From: Viscum album
Taxonomy: Eukaryota > Streptophyta > Magnoliopsida > Santalales > Viscaceae
Assembly: GCA_963277665.1 (NCBI GenBank)
Contig: OY728132.1
Span: 273,546,898-273,610,897, forward strand
DNA: 64,000 nucleotides
Direction of reading: 5' to 3'
The notes beneath the pieces were generated by a model, which saw nothing but the letters and a program-made list of their open reading frames with translations, searched no databases and was not told the origin of the DNA. Position 1 is the first letter of the stretch, and every line of letters starts with the position of its first letter. Made by a program: the position numbers and the translations under genes. This document shows, piece after piece, positions 51,395 through 62,580 of the stretch.

Positions 51395-52632
51395 TGTAAT
51401 GTCCATGAATTTCAATGTAATATTTTTAAATTATAAGATAATTATTCCAAGACCATATGCTGTAAAGACACCACATTCTGATGCCCGGTGAGCTTGGAAT
51501 GTAATTTTGAACTTTTTTAGTTCATTTAAATAAATGTGTGAGCCGGTTTTTCTGACATCATAAATGGTGCATAGATCAAAAATCAGAGGGCCCTATTGAT
51601 CGCATATGTAAGGATTCTCCTAGGATGGATTTACTTCGACCAGTGATGGTCGACAAGAAAAGATTGTTTTCTAACATTTTTGGATAATATTAATTTAAAA
51701 AATGAATTTTAATTTATTTTATCACTATTGAGAGGATATATGCCCGTAATACAGTGCAGCGATGAGATGGTTTTGAGCCCCTTTAATGAGACTATTTAAC
51801 GGAAGTTAAATATACACATTTTTCAATAATAAAACTACGTAATGACGCATTGACACACCCTAATAGAAAATTTTCGATGTATTTTTCAATTAATAAGATG
51901 TCATGTTGGGGAATCAAATGGGGAATTTCTATGAAGAACCTAAAATGAAAAGCTACTCCAATAATTACAGAAGAAGATCGTAGAATCCCTAGTGACATAA
52001 AAACACCTCAAACAATGGTACTGGAGGCTGAAAAACACCAACGACTTCGAAATAAACTTTAATACTCATAGGAGGATCGCTTCAATGATTACTTAAAATG
52101 AGGTAGTGGTTTGAATTGTTTTAATATTCGACATTCTTCATTCTAAAATTAATAATGCCGAACAACCCAAAACCTGATTGATATTTGGATCACTCATTCT
52201 TTTGGGATTTTGTTTTTATTGGGTTTTCTATACAGATAATAAATATTTGATTATATGACCTCAATCCTTGACCTCCACATGTTTCTACTCCTCTAAAGTA
52301 GTGGGTGCAGGCTGAAAAGAATAAGGCATGATCCTCACAATCTTGTGCATTTTGTGTGTTATTCATAGCCGCATCTTCAAAGTGGCTATAAATAGGATTA
52401 AAGGCCGTATCAGGAATGATGGGATCCCCCATATATCATAGGAAGATGAGGTATGATGAAAGGACCACCAGAGTGAACCTGATGGTCCGCAGAAGAACTT
52501 GTTGGCGTGCCGGCAACTTCATGAGAGGGCCCACAGTGGAAGTTATTAGTAGGTGGTGGCACACAGCAGGGAAGCGCCATAGTTATCTCAGTCTGCGGTG
52601 GTGTGGCAGGAGCCACCAGGAGTAGGCCGATG
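51395..52632 (+). mobile_element. 5' LTR of old element H (minimum extent)
   Basis: Starts TGTAATGTCCATG and aligns in order with the 3' copy from 54,297: TTTAAATAAATGTGTGAG, GTGCAGCGATGAGATGG, GAGCCCCTTTAATGAGA, TGACATAAAAACACCTCA, CTTGTGCATTTTGTGTGTTA. The last alignable piece is GGAGCCACCAGGAGTAGGCC at about 52,630, where the 3' copy is interrupted. The true end is further right, before 53,000. Base composition rises sharply in GC from about 52,430. Confidence 0.75.
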
Positions 52633-53005
52633 GTTGGAGGACAGGGGATGCAGCCTTCAGCCGCATTGGTAGATCGTGTCGTGGATAGAGCCTCAGCACA
52701 GTCTCTGGCACACAGTCTATCAACCGCATGTAGATGGGAGGTGCAGATGACATCAGCTAGACGTGTGGTGTATAAGATGGATACCATGGGAGCATAATAT
52801 GGATAATGAACTATCCCATATATAAATATAGGTATATGGTGGGTTGGACCAGCCTAGAAGGACAGACCCTCGTCCAAAGAGACATACCCGCACCCAACGG
52901 GACAGACCCACCCAAGGGGGCCGGACATGAACATTGCAGGTCGGACCCAAAAACTATTTCTTAGATGAGACCGAGTCATCGAGCGAGCTACTGGGATAGA
53001 CCCCA
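52633..53005 (+). other. End of LTR H and start of its internal region, boundary not resolved
   Basis: GC-rich sequence with a short repeated theme (GACAGACCC / GGGACAGACCC / GACATACCCGCACCC) at 52,861-52,910. I found no primer binding site, so the LTR end cannot be placed. Open frames here are not recognisable proteins. Confidence 0.4.
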
Positions 53006-53007
53006 AG

Positions 53008-54262
53008 ATGAACATGGCTGTATATCATAGTGTAGTGAAGATGTACTAGGACCTCGGACCTGATTACTGGTGCCCAGGGATGAAGAATGTAGTGGATGAA
53101 TTTGTTTCACGATGCCTCACCTATCTGTAATTAAAGGATGAACATCTGGTTCTAGAAGGAATGGACCAACCACTTGAGGTACCAAAGTGGAAATGGGTTG
53201 GTATATTGATGGAATTTGTGATGGGGTTACCACACTTGTCCTAGAGAAATGATTCTATCTGTGTGATAGATGACCGACTCACCAAGTCAGCTCATTTCCT
53301 ACCAATCAGTGAGTAGGGATCTGTAGAGGTTATGGGGTGCCTCAATATACAAGAGATTGTACAGATCTATGGGGTGACTTCGACGATTGTCTCAAACTAT
53401 GGCCATATCTTTATACCATGGTTGTGGAAGGGATTTTATGAGGTGTTCGGGACTCAGCTGTGCTAGATCGCCTCCTTTTACCCTCATGTAGATGGTCAAA
53501 CAGAGTAGACCATACAGACCATGGGGGAAGAGATTTGTTCTTGTGTCCTTGAATTTGGTCACATTTCGGAAAACAACCTTCCACTAGTGGAGTTTTAAAA
53601 AAACAATATCTATCACTCCACCATTGGCATGACACCATTTGAGGGCTTTTGCGCTCAGCCATACAAATCACCTCTATGTTGGTCAAACCCAGGGGAGTCA
53701 TCACTCATGGTTCCAGAGTTGGTAGTTCCTACCAATGGTATGGTGAAGATCATCTAGGAGAGGATCAGGACTACACATAGTAGCTAGTAATTGTATGCTG
53801 ACAATAGACAGAGAACCATGGAGTTCGAGGAGCGACACCATGTTTTTTTTGGGTCTCACCCTAACAGGGATTTCAAAGAATTGGTCTAGGTGATATGTTA
53901 ACCATAATAATCATCAGAAACATTTAGATTCATAAGAATGTTGCCGTGTTGTCGTACCATATAGATCATCACCCAAAGATGTACTAGGTTCATGATTGTT
54001 TCGATCTACTATAGCTGAGTAGGTATTATCAGGATCCATCGCAATACATAAATTGGGAAGAGATAGACATTAATTATGTGGTGACATTTGTGATATTAAA
54101 AGTGGAGATAGAAGATCCTCATTAGTGGGTCCTTCATGGATGGTTGATTCTGCAAGTATGTGTTCAGTGGAAGCACTAGAATCTCTATGAGGACACATGG
54201 GAGTGGGAGGCTAAGATTTTTTCTAAGTACACACATTATTATTGTTTATCCTTTTTCTTATT
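53008..54262 (+). pseudogene. Decayed integrase of element H
   Basis: Starts in the integrase zinc-binding region (MAVYHSVVKMY, then DYWCPGMKNVVDEFVSRCLT). It continues with WKWVGILMEFVMGLPHLS and the core DDRLTKSAHFLPI near 53,260-53,310, then YGVTSTIVSNYGHIF (catalytic Asp position is Asn), YPHVDGQTE followed by a stop and TIQTMGEE, and LPLVEF...MTPFEGFCAQPYKSPLCW to 53,690. A WEWEAKI...SKYTHYY end near 54,200-54,245 matches the usual integrase C-terminus. Gag, protease and RT are missing. Several stops; no longer functional. Confidence 0.85.
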
Positions 54263-54280
54263 TACAGGGGTGTGAAGTCC

Positions 54281-54296
54281 AAAAATGGGGGAGTAA
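54281..54296 (+). other. Polypurine tract of element H
   Basis: AAAAATGGGGGAGTAA directly before the TGTAATTTCC start of the 3' LTR. Confidence 0.8.
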
Positions 54297-55573
54297 TGTA
54301 ATTTCCAAAAATATTCATCTAATATCTTTTTAAAATTATATGGAATTATTATGAGGCCAGATGTTTAGACCATCCTGGATTTTAAGGCCCAATGAGCCAA
54401 GAATAGTATTTTTAACTTTTTATGTTTATTTAAATAAATGTGTGAGATGGGTTTTCTATCTTCTAAAATTCTTCTCAGATCAAAAATATGAGGGAATTGT
54501 TGAACTCAAAATGAAGGGATTTTCATATAATGGATATAACTTCCACTAATGAGGGTTGTCCAGGAAAGTTAGTTTTATTATTTTTTAGATAATAATAAAA
54601 TAACTATAAAAGTTATTTTCCATTAATTTCACACCATTTAGTGGTGTTAGGAAATCAATATAGTGCAGTGACATGGCAGCAACGAGTCCCTTTAATGAGA
54701 GTCCTTAATTGAAGAAAAACTAACACTTTATTTCATTAATGAAATCACATAAAGGCATGGTGACACAACGTAACAAAAATGATTGGTTGTGTTTCACTAT
54801 TAATGAGATAACATGTTGGGTAATCAAATAGGGAATTACTCAGATGAACTGACGACGAACATCCTCCCGAATAAAAAATGAAGAACATCATAAAATCGCT
54901 AGTGACATCCACACACCTCAAAGAACGGGACCATTGGGAAACAAATGTCGAAAACTTCGAACAGAACAAGAATCCTCATGGGTGGATCATTTCAATGATG
55001 ATGCCAAATGAGGTATGGGTTTTTCTTGCATTATGTATCCTTGAACATCATTCTTAAATGACGAATGTGGATCATCCCATTAATAGGTTGATCTGCAGAT
55101 CTCTAGTTCTTGTAGGGGGGTTCATAGGTTTTCTATAATGAGATTAATTATTTTTTGATAGAAAATCAATCCCAAACCTCCCCATGTTTATACTCTTCTA
55201 TCGTGGAGGGTGAAATCCGATAAGAAAAAGGCATGGGCACCACCACCTTGTGCATTTTGTGTGTTATTTTTTGCAACATATTCAATGTGGTGACAAGGAG
55301 GATTCAAGGAGACCACATGGAAGATGGTATCTTGTAGAGGCCATAGGTGCAACTAGTGCGTTGATCAGAACCCTGGAGTGGACCTGGTGATCCAAATAAT
55401 AACACACAGATAATGGTAGCCACAAGCGGTGGACCGTGATGGTGGCCTGCGATAGTGAACCAAAGAGGCAGCCACAGAGAGGGGGTGGTGCTCTATGGAA
55501 GTTCCCTAGAGGGAGACAACGCCACTAGCTCGGGCCACAATGGTGTTGTTGGAGCCTCCAGTAGTAGGCCAGC
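54297..55573 (+). mobile_element. 3' LTR of element H, interrupted by element F/G
   Basis: Follows the polypurine tract and aligns with 51,395-52,632. The alignment ends at CAGTAGTAGGCCAGC, exactly where LTR F begins (TGTAAGAACCC at 55,574). The rest of the 3' LTR is expected beyond the right end of element F/G, outside the window. Confidence 0.8.
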
Positions 55574-55721
55574 TGTAAGAACCCTATTTTTGCTATAAAA
55601 TACATTGGATTATTATTTATGTTATTCCAAAGAAGTTCATTCAGACGGTATACAATACTGATGCTCGATGTGCCATGAATTGGTTTTATAAAAAAGTTAA
55701 GTATTTTTATATTACGAATGT

Positions 55722-56210
55722 GTGGTTAACTAAAAAAATGTGATACCTCTTTTATGGTTGATCGGATCAGAAATTTGAGGCCATGCTTGGGTTCATAATG
55801 AGGTGTTTACCCTAGGCGTGATATAAAATAAGCCAGCGCGGGATGTTCGGACCCCTTTCCCATTAGCGATGTGTTAAATGGTTAAATGGAATTAAATTAC
55901 TAATTTAATATCTCAAACCCGATTAACTATTAAACGGTTTCTCGTATTGGAAATCTAAGGGCACCGTTGAGTCTAGAGTGTGTGTTTTACCCTAGGCGGG
56001 GTGTAAAAGTTGTGGGCGCGGGCCATATGAGAGAGATGTCACTGAGGGGCAAAGTGGTCATTTTGAAATGTCCAATTAGTGATTTTTTATCACTGGCATT
56101 CTGTTTGAATAACTTTCGAATGAAGTCTTAGAATTGAAATCTACGACTCCCATTGATTTTGAAATGGGGTGTTTTTCCAAGGCATGAGATAATATAGGCG
56201 GGCGTAGAGG
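55722..56210 (+). repeat. Three degenerate 180-bp units in LTR F, upstream of the TATA box
   Basis: Each unit contains TAACT, then a TTGA/TTTGA-type block and ends with an ACCCTAGGCGTGA...GGGCGCGG theme. The ends are at about 55,798-55,842, 55,980-56,022 and 56,166-56,210. The units diverge much from each other, but all three recur in LTR G at about 62,808, 62,986 and 63,171. Confidence 0.75.
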
Positions 56211-56251
56211 TTTCAGAATCAGCGCCCATTGGGAGACTTTTAATGAATTTC

Positions 56252-56258
56252 TATAAAT
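56252..56258 (+). promoter_or_regulatory. TATA box of LTR F
   Basis: TATAAAT in GAATTTCTATAAATTCACTA, about 680 bp into the LTR and 40 bp before a CT-rich tract. In LTR G the same place reads CTCTAAAATCAC, so the TATA box is lost there. Confidence 0.6.
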
Positions 56259-56295
56259 TCACTACGTGTTGGAAGGGAGAACCCATTTCATATCT

Positions 56296-56334
56296 CTCTA
56301 TCTCTCTCTCTTCCCCTCTCTCCCTCTCTCACTA
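56296..56334 (+). repeat. CT-rich microsatellite downstream of the TATA box
   Basis: CTCTCTATCTCTCTCTC then CCCTCTCTCCCTCTCTC. Pyrimidine tracts (Y patches) are common in plant core promoter and leader regions. LTR G has its own version at 63,301-63,345. Confidence 0.8.
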
Positions 56335-57419
56335 GATATTCTCCGCCGTTCTTTGCCAGATCGAGGAGCTATCTTCACCAAAACCTCAGTGGTTTGAAGG
56401 TGGAGCCTCACGGACGCATCGCCTACGACGCACATCGAAATTGAGGTAGGGTTCATTAGAAATTTTTTGCACCATCGTCAATTTCTGGAGTTTTCATTAA
56501 TTTTCATTGATTTAAATTCTATTATTCAGGATTTTGGGGTGATGGCCGAATGAACACAACCATCGCTCGAGCCCCATCCCATCTTCTGTTCTTGGGCATT
56601 TTCTTTCTGCATTTTTCACGTGTCAATTCTCAACAGATCGACAAGTAAAAGGTGGAGTTGTGAATGCCTCGACCCGAGGGCCCAAATTTCGGCTTCAGAA
56701 TCGAAATCAAACCTCCGATGAGTTACAAGTAGTCGGTGGAAGAGACCACCAGAGTGGGCCGGTTGGAGCAGCCGGAGATTGTGCGCACCGACTACGTTAA
56801 GTCGAGCGGGACTGGGGTTGTGAGACCACGAAGTGTAGGCTAGAGCAGGGCATTGCCGATTTGTGTGGCTGGTGGAGCCGGGACAACGGAGCAGCGGGTG
56901 AAGCCCGGAGGCAGTGTGGTGTGAGTTGACAGTTGGCAAAGGTGGTAGCGTGGTGGTGCACTATGGCAGCAGGCGGAGGCGCCGAGGGGGCTTGGGTCGG
57001 AGGTGCAACGACCGGTAGACATGGCTTGCGTGGATGAGCGGACTACGAGAAGCCAGGCTGGCTAGTGGCGGAGGTATCACGGGCGCTATGGCGGGAGCAG
57101 TCTGAGATGGCGTCCGAGGGAGAAGACCGGCCTACATGGCCAGTCGGTGGAGACAGCCCCCCGGGGAAAACAGGGACCCGTGTTCGACGAGTCATGCTGC
57201 GGGACGCGGAAGACCGGCCTTTGGCTGGTCTGCTTGGGAGACAAGGACCCGCAAAGCGTGGGTCCTGTTGGAAATGAAGACCATCCAGTTTTTCGGTCTG
57301 TGTGGAGAATACCGGAGCCACGGCGGGGCCATGGGCTGGTGGTTCGGACCGGGCCGGCAAGGGTGAACCGGCCTAGTTAGGCCCCCTTGCATTCGGGGGG
57401 TCGTATCATCTAAACAGCT

Positions 57420-58320
57420 TGTCCATTTGTCGCGCCGTTAGTGGCTGCAGGATCCTATCAGAATGACAGCCCTTTTCAAGTGAGGCTTGGGGTTTTTGGG
57501 TTCTTCGCACGAGGATGGGTTACCTAAGGAGCTTTAATTTAATGATGATAAATTATTATTAAAACTCGCAATGGGCGTACTTCACGAGCCGGACGTCCGT
57601 TTGACGTGCCATCATAGGCATTGAGTGCTTTGAGTTGAGACGGTCATTCTGAGGTCAGTTAGGAGACATTGTGGGTTATTTTCATTACTCGGTGGCGCAA
57701 AATGAAAAATATGAATAATTAATTATTTAATTAATTGATTAATTATTGTGTCGGACCTAACTTCAACTTGGGATGTCCGATTGACGCGCCGTCAGCGGCA
57801 GTGTGACCCTAGTCCTCGTGCGGAATTTATGAGATGCTCTTTGTAGAGTTTAGGTTAGAGAAATGGTGTGTGCCCTATAGGGCCCAGTTCTCATGTTGTA
57901 TAGTGAAACGCCACTTTTTCACTCAACATCTGTTTGGGGTGTTTCCGTACTCGCTTCTGAGTGTTTTTTCAAGGGGATTGCAATGGTGCAATCTGCATGC
58001 TTAAATTAGGGCCTGAGGTGTGGGCCCCATAGAGGCCCATATGTGTATAACATGGGAAAATGCAGTTTCTACATCCAGAGTCTATTTTAGGTGTCGTTAG
58101 TGGTGTTGTGACCCTGGAATCGAAGCGAAATTGACCGGGTTGGTTTCAGCCGTTGAAACCGGAGTTGTGGTGTGGGCCCCAGAAGCCATCTTTAGAGCTG
58201 TGTGTAGCATACTGTGACTTTTTCATCAGGCATCTGTTTGGGGCGTAAGAATAGTCGATTCGGCGTGGTTTTCTCAGAGCATCGCGATGGAATAATATTC
58301 CCGACCACTTTCAGGACTGA
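57420..58320 (+). repeat. Degenerate repeated modules in the LTR F leader
   Basis: A GACGCGCCGTTAGTGGC-like theme occurs near 57,428, 57,603, 57,783 and 58,090, each time inside longer similar sequence. ACTTTTTCA..AACATCTGTTTGGGGTGT recurs near 57,913 and 58,219. This suggests old tandem duplications of a 180-300 bp module. Confidence 0.6.
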
Positions 58321-58615
58321 GGTGATGGCCCCACGAGACTTCGTATGGGTGTAAAGTGGTGTCGATTAACTTTTTAATTAGGAGACTATTTCTAGAGATT
58401 AAGTATTCAATCTAGTCTTCTTCTCCAAGAGGATTACAATGTTGTAATCTGTTCAGGCGAGTGGAGACTCTTACATGATCTTAGTAAATGTGGAAATATC
58501 AAAGGGCACTGGTTGGAGGCTTCTTTGGACGTACACTGAACCAACTCATTGTAGCGATGTTGTTAACACATGGTGATTTCAGTTGTAGTGTTGAGTTATC
58601 AGACCAATTCCGGGT

Positions 58616-59122
58616 CTACCCTCTAGCAGGGTTGGGTAGTGGGTCACCCGATGACTCTTTAGGGTATACCCTCTAGTAGGGCTAGGCAGTGGGTCACCTG
58701 ACGAGTTCTTCCAGGTCTACCCTCCAACAGGGTTGGGAAGTGGATTTCTGGTCGACATCTTATAGGTATACCCTTTAGCAGGGCTGGGAAGTGGGTCCCA
58801 TGTCGACTTCTTCCAGTTCTACCCTCCAGCAGGGCTGGGCAGTGAGTCACATGTCGACTTATTCTAGCTCTACCCTCCAGCAGGGCTAGGTAGTGCGTCG
58901 TCTATCAACTTATTCAAGGTCTACCCTCTAGCGGGGCTAGGTAGTGGTTCTCATGTCGGCTTCTTCCAGTTCTACCCTCCACCAGAGCTGGGCAGTGGGT
59001 CGCCTGTCAACCTCTTAGGGTTTACCCTCCAGTAGAGACTAGGTAGTGGGTTACCCGAATACCTCTTACAGTTTACCCTCTAGCTAGGCTTGGTAGTGGG
59101 TTACCCGACGACTACATTCAGA
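58616..59122 (+). repeat. Ten-copy 50/51-bp minisatellite in LTR F
   Basis: Units start at 58,616, 58,666, 58,717, 58,768, 58,818, 58,869, 58,920, 58,971, 59,021 and 59,072. Consensus opening TCTACCCTCCAGCAGGGCTG, then GGTAGTGGGTCACCTGTCGA and CTTCTTCCAG. Units are 50 or 51 bp. The minus strand gives a repeated PALLEG peptide by chance; because some units are 50 bp the frame breaks, so a coding role is unlikely. Confidence 0.95.
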
Positions 59123-60392
59123 CACAATCATTTCTACTAGGATAGTCTCGGGATTTTCTTCGTGACTATCGGAGCAAGACCCTTGGTTGTAAGGGCCAGG
59201 GATGTGACATCTTTGACATTGATCATACTTTTTGATTGTGAAATAGTGAGAAGTTGTGGCTTGACTTTCCCCAAAACTCTCAAGTACGAGGGGTGATTTC
59301 TCCACCATGGCATGCCCATGAGACGTGACCTAACCATGCAAATGATTCAGTACTTTCCAAAGAGGATAGTGTCAATATGCGGTGATTTTAGCCCCTTTGG
59401 CTTGCAGTTCGGGAAACATGGGTGGGATGATGGGTATCGATGGTGTTTACATCTGGGACTGTTGGCGACTCACTTTCTTGGGATGATCTATGAGGTGGAG
59501 ATCACCCTACTATATTGTATGGATTTCTTGTTTGAGCATATGAGTATTTATATACCTTGTTCCATTACTCCCTTCCTGGGTTTTGGTTACTCTCCTTCCA
59601 GGAGAGGTGAAGATGCGTGGGGTATGCCACGTGATTTCCGTGTCTAGATTCTCGTGGTTGGATAGTATACTCTCCTACTATAGGTAGCAAAGACTCGACG
59701 AGATGTTTCTTCTTCTCATCGTTTCTATCACCTTGTTTTTGGATGAGTCTACATCCTTTCTCTTGTTCGGTTGAGCTGTTACTCTACTATACTATATATT
59801 GCACTCTCAGTTGTACTCCTTTACATTTCTCTACATGATCAACTACTCACCTCTTTATTACCTCCTTTGTTTCCCCCTCGAGAATTCGGGGCATCCTACT
59901 GAGTATTTTTCTACTCACCCCTGCTTGGTCTTTGCCCATACTTGGTGTGCCCATGAAAACGATGGACAAGATGGTCATGACATCAGCAGAGCTTAGGCAT
60001 TCGGGTGCTTGGACCACGTACGGTGGTCGTAGTCATGTTCCAGGTGTGGGACACTCCCAGCTATTTTACATTTTTTTACCTATTGTTGGGTTGTGGAACT
60101 TTACTAGTTGGGCGCATGTTTTCCCCCCTTTTTTTCTGTTTACCTTCAGCAATTACTTTGTACTATTTAGAGGTCGATGCACTTTGTGGCTTATTTATAG
60201 TAGTTGGTACTTTACTTTTTTTTGTTACTCTGCACTTCTACATTGTGGGAGATGTGTGTGTGTGTACAGGTACTCAGGAAAAGGCCTCTCCGAGTTGTTT
60301 AACCTTCGGCACTTGTTTCCAGCCCCTGGCCTATGGAGGCGGGGTTTGGGTAGTTGCGGCTCGAGCCCTGGTAGGGTTGGGTGATGAAAAAG

Positions 60393-60403
60393 TGGTATCA
60401 AAG
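60393..60403 (+). other. Primer binding site of element F/G (tRNA-iMet type)
   Basis: TGGTATCAAAG, one change from TGGTATCAGAG, followed by GTGG. Sets the end of LTR F near 60,390. Confidence 0.8.
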
Positions 60404-60781
60404 GTGGTTCATTCCTTGGGATGTTGTTCGGACTTACCTAAAAAGGAATTGGTTGGTATTTAGGGAAATAGTGTCAACATGTCCTGAGAGTGGCTCTTAG
60501 GCCAGGGAGTCTAGTGATGGTGCGGTTACGAACATATCCATTCACCAAGACCCTGATAACCCGCTTGTCGACTCGGCATGCTGAGACACTCATTGCAGGA
60601 AAATTGGTTTGTTCACCACATAGGATTGAATCTTGACTGTAATTCTTGATCCAGCTCCCCATTGTTGTTACTGTTGTACACATATATGCTCATCTGACAG
60701 TGAAACTCCTTGATAATATTAAGTATTTCTCTGTGAAGATACCCAGAAAGGATACCAGCTTTTGTTCATGACGTTGACCCT

Positions 60782-61850
60782 ATGAGCGGCGAGGCATCAG
60801 TCCAGAACCCATCATGCGAGCCCCTTTCTCTAGGTGGTCAGGTAGCAGCACCCCCACCTGGTGAGGAGCAGACAGCTCTAGTAGAGCAGACTGAGCTCGA
60901 GCGCAGGTTGAGCGCGCTCCGTGAGTTCCATCGATAGTGACCGCTGAGGTTCAGGGGTGAGCCAGACCCTCAATCATTAGAGGTTTAGGTTTGGACATTG
61001 GTTAGCCTTTTCAAACATGGGAAGATGCCGACAGATCTTATGGTGTCTTTGGCCTCCATCCTTTTCCACAGAGCAGCTGGATTTTGGTGGAGTCTGGTGA
61101 CTCAGTTACATGATGAGTCATCACTTTTTGGGGGCAAATTTCAGCTGTTGTTTCATGAGGTGTTTTACCCATACTACTTACGCTCTGTTTGGATCCAGGA
61201 GCTCCTGTAGTTTTAGTTTGGAGGGATGACCGGGACGGAGTACATGGCTATGTTTTCACACTATGCATGTTTTTACCAGGACTTGTTCCATGACGTCAAC
61301 TTCCAAGCACGAAAGTTCGAGCAAGGTCTCCTTAGAGAGATTCATGTTGTCATAGAACACTAGGGAATTTACACTTAAGGTGGGGGTCTAGAACAGGCGC
61401 TGGTGATAGAGAGATTCCTATCGTGTTCTATAGTTGGTGGTGGCAGTAGGCTCAACAGAACCGAGATTTCTGTCGTAGCTAGTAGGCGCCGGATGATAGA
61501 ACCTCGACGCATGACTCATTATTATAACCGGACTCAGAGGCGGGGTCGTGCACCACAGTGGCGTCGGAGGGCACCAGGGAGTCCCAGATATTGTTGGTGC
61601 TATGCTTGCGATGGGTAAGGTCATTTGGCACGGGACTGCCTGACCAGGTACACTGAGAATATCGGGCAGGCAGCAGGTTCACCACCACAATGGAGGTAGA
61701 ACAGTGATTAGAGTAGTCCCCATATAGGTGGTACTAGAGGCGGATCAGGAGGAGCTGGAAGTGGGGGATGACCTTATGAGGTCTTCCCACCACCAGGCAG
61801 TCCACATCAGGCTCCATGAGCTATCATTTGGGACCATAGGTAGCCGCGAG
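60782..61850 (+). pseudogene. gag: Decayed gag of element F/G, stops only
   Basis: One frame can be followed from an ATG at 60,782 to beyond the zinc knuckle, interrupted only by stop codons. Features in order: Pro/Glu-rich start; RFRGEPDPQSLE (Gag domain start); ILFHRAAGFWWSLV (matches the LEGEAxxWW region); FHEVFYPYYLRS; GMTGTEYMAMFSHYACF; QARKFEQGL; basic stretch; then CYACDG-stop-GHLARDC near 61,597-61,640, a complete CCHC knuckle with a stop inside it. A Gly/Ser-rich tail follows. Unlike the young Gag it has a single knuckle, so it belongs to a different lineage. Nonsense without frameshift suggests point-mutation decay and moderate age. Confidence 0.85.
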
Positions 61851-62370
61851 CATTGGATGTCTACAATCCTACAGAGCATGAGGTGGTAAGTGGTATGGTC
61901 TACAACTCTTCTAATTTTTGTAGTAGAATTTTCCTACTCAATTTGTAAAATTATTTTCTCCCTACTCCTTGCATGAGATATTACCAGGGTGACACGGGGA
62001 GTCTATATAACCCTATGTTAGTGGAATAGAATGCATGGAACCTTTCTCTTTAGATGATGGTAGAGACTCCTTTGCATTTCGATCATGTAAGAGAGTCTTG
62101 GTCATGGAACATCGACTAAGAAATATTGCGTGAGCAGATATCCTTGATTGCTTCACCATATGGATATTTTGAAGGATACAATCATCGGGCTTTGTCCAAG
62201 GTCCAAGAGGTGACTCCAGTTGTGGTGTGCGATGTAGAGGTTTGACCTAATATGTGCGCTACCCCCGAGGTCCTTCGGGCCGTTTGAGTTTGTTCAAAGG
62301 GATGGCGAAGCTCCCTACCACCTTGACCTATATCCAAAGGCTGGTTTGGGTACATAGCATCTCCTAGGTG
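61851..62370 (+). other. Possible protease remnant and spacer in element F/G
   Basis: After the gag tail there is weak, unconvincing resemblance to a protease region near 61,880-62,080; no active-site triplet can be pointed to. No RT or RNase H motifs occur. The sequence then jumps to the integrase tail. Confidence 0.3.
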
Positions 62371-62379
62371 ACTCACCTA

Positions 62380-62560
62380 ATAAGAAGTGTGCATGATCCT
62401 ATGCACATCATCGGTGAGGGCAGAACACACATGAATGGATCAAATCCTTTGGTTCGTGTGTGATGATGAGGGACTGTGCATGAGTTCTTCTAGGTATGGA
62501 AGAGCCAGGTGCGTGCTTAGAACCATGTGTTTTTCCCTAGGTTTTCTTATCGGGGACCAA
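62380..62560 (+). pseudogene. Integrase C-terminal tail of element F/G
   Basis: HIIGEGRT...NPLVRV, then a broken EFF-stop-VWKS stretch and FSYRGPKY match the usual end of plant Ty3/gypsy integrases (VAILGR..., IPLVKVLW..., EATWE..., FRGRNF). Only this tail is left, so an internal deletion removed RT, RNase H and most of integrase. Confidence 0.55.
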
Positions 62561-62570
62561 AATATTGAAT

Positions 62571-62580
62571 GAGGGAATAA
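62571..62580 (+). other. Polypurine tract remnant of element F/G
   Basis: TGAGGGAATAA-type purine stretch immediately before TTTAAGAACTC, the mutated start of LTR G. Confidence 0.6.

Larger units (their letters stand above)
55574..60390 (+). mobile_element. LTR F: 5' LTR of element F/G
   Basis: Starts TGTAAGAACCC and runs to a primer binding site at 60,393; about 4.8 kb. Its first 1.4 kb matches LTR G (from 62,581) at roughly 80% by eye. Contents in order: three 180-bp units (55,722-56,210), TATA box (56,252), CT-rich tract (56,296-56,334), a GC-rich leader with a GAG|GTAGGGTT donor-like site near 56,444, degenerate GCGCCGT repeats (57,420-58,110), and a ten-copy minisatellite (58,616-59,122). 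Long overlapping open frames at 56.6-57.4 and 59.9-60.5 kb show no known domain and are judged non-coding. Confidence 0.85.

Noticed and set aside
52410..52797. 125-codon minus-strand frame in LTR H
   Set aside because: Pro/Thr-rich, antisense to the LTR, overlaps plus-strand frames, and the 3' LTR copy does not keep it.
56616..57392. Dense overlapping open frames in the GC-rich part of LTR F
   Set aside because: High GC reduces stop codons in all frames; no frame has a domain, and LTR G does not preserve them clearly.
58659..58850. Minus-strand repeat peptide with PALLEG units
   Set aside because: Direct product of the 51-bp minisatellite; 50-bp units break the frame.
59932..60463. Two overlapping frames of about 150 codons at the end of LTR F
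   Set aside because: Hydrophobic but without recognisable family. They overlap each other in different frames and the second runs through the primer binding site, so they are not likely genes.
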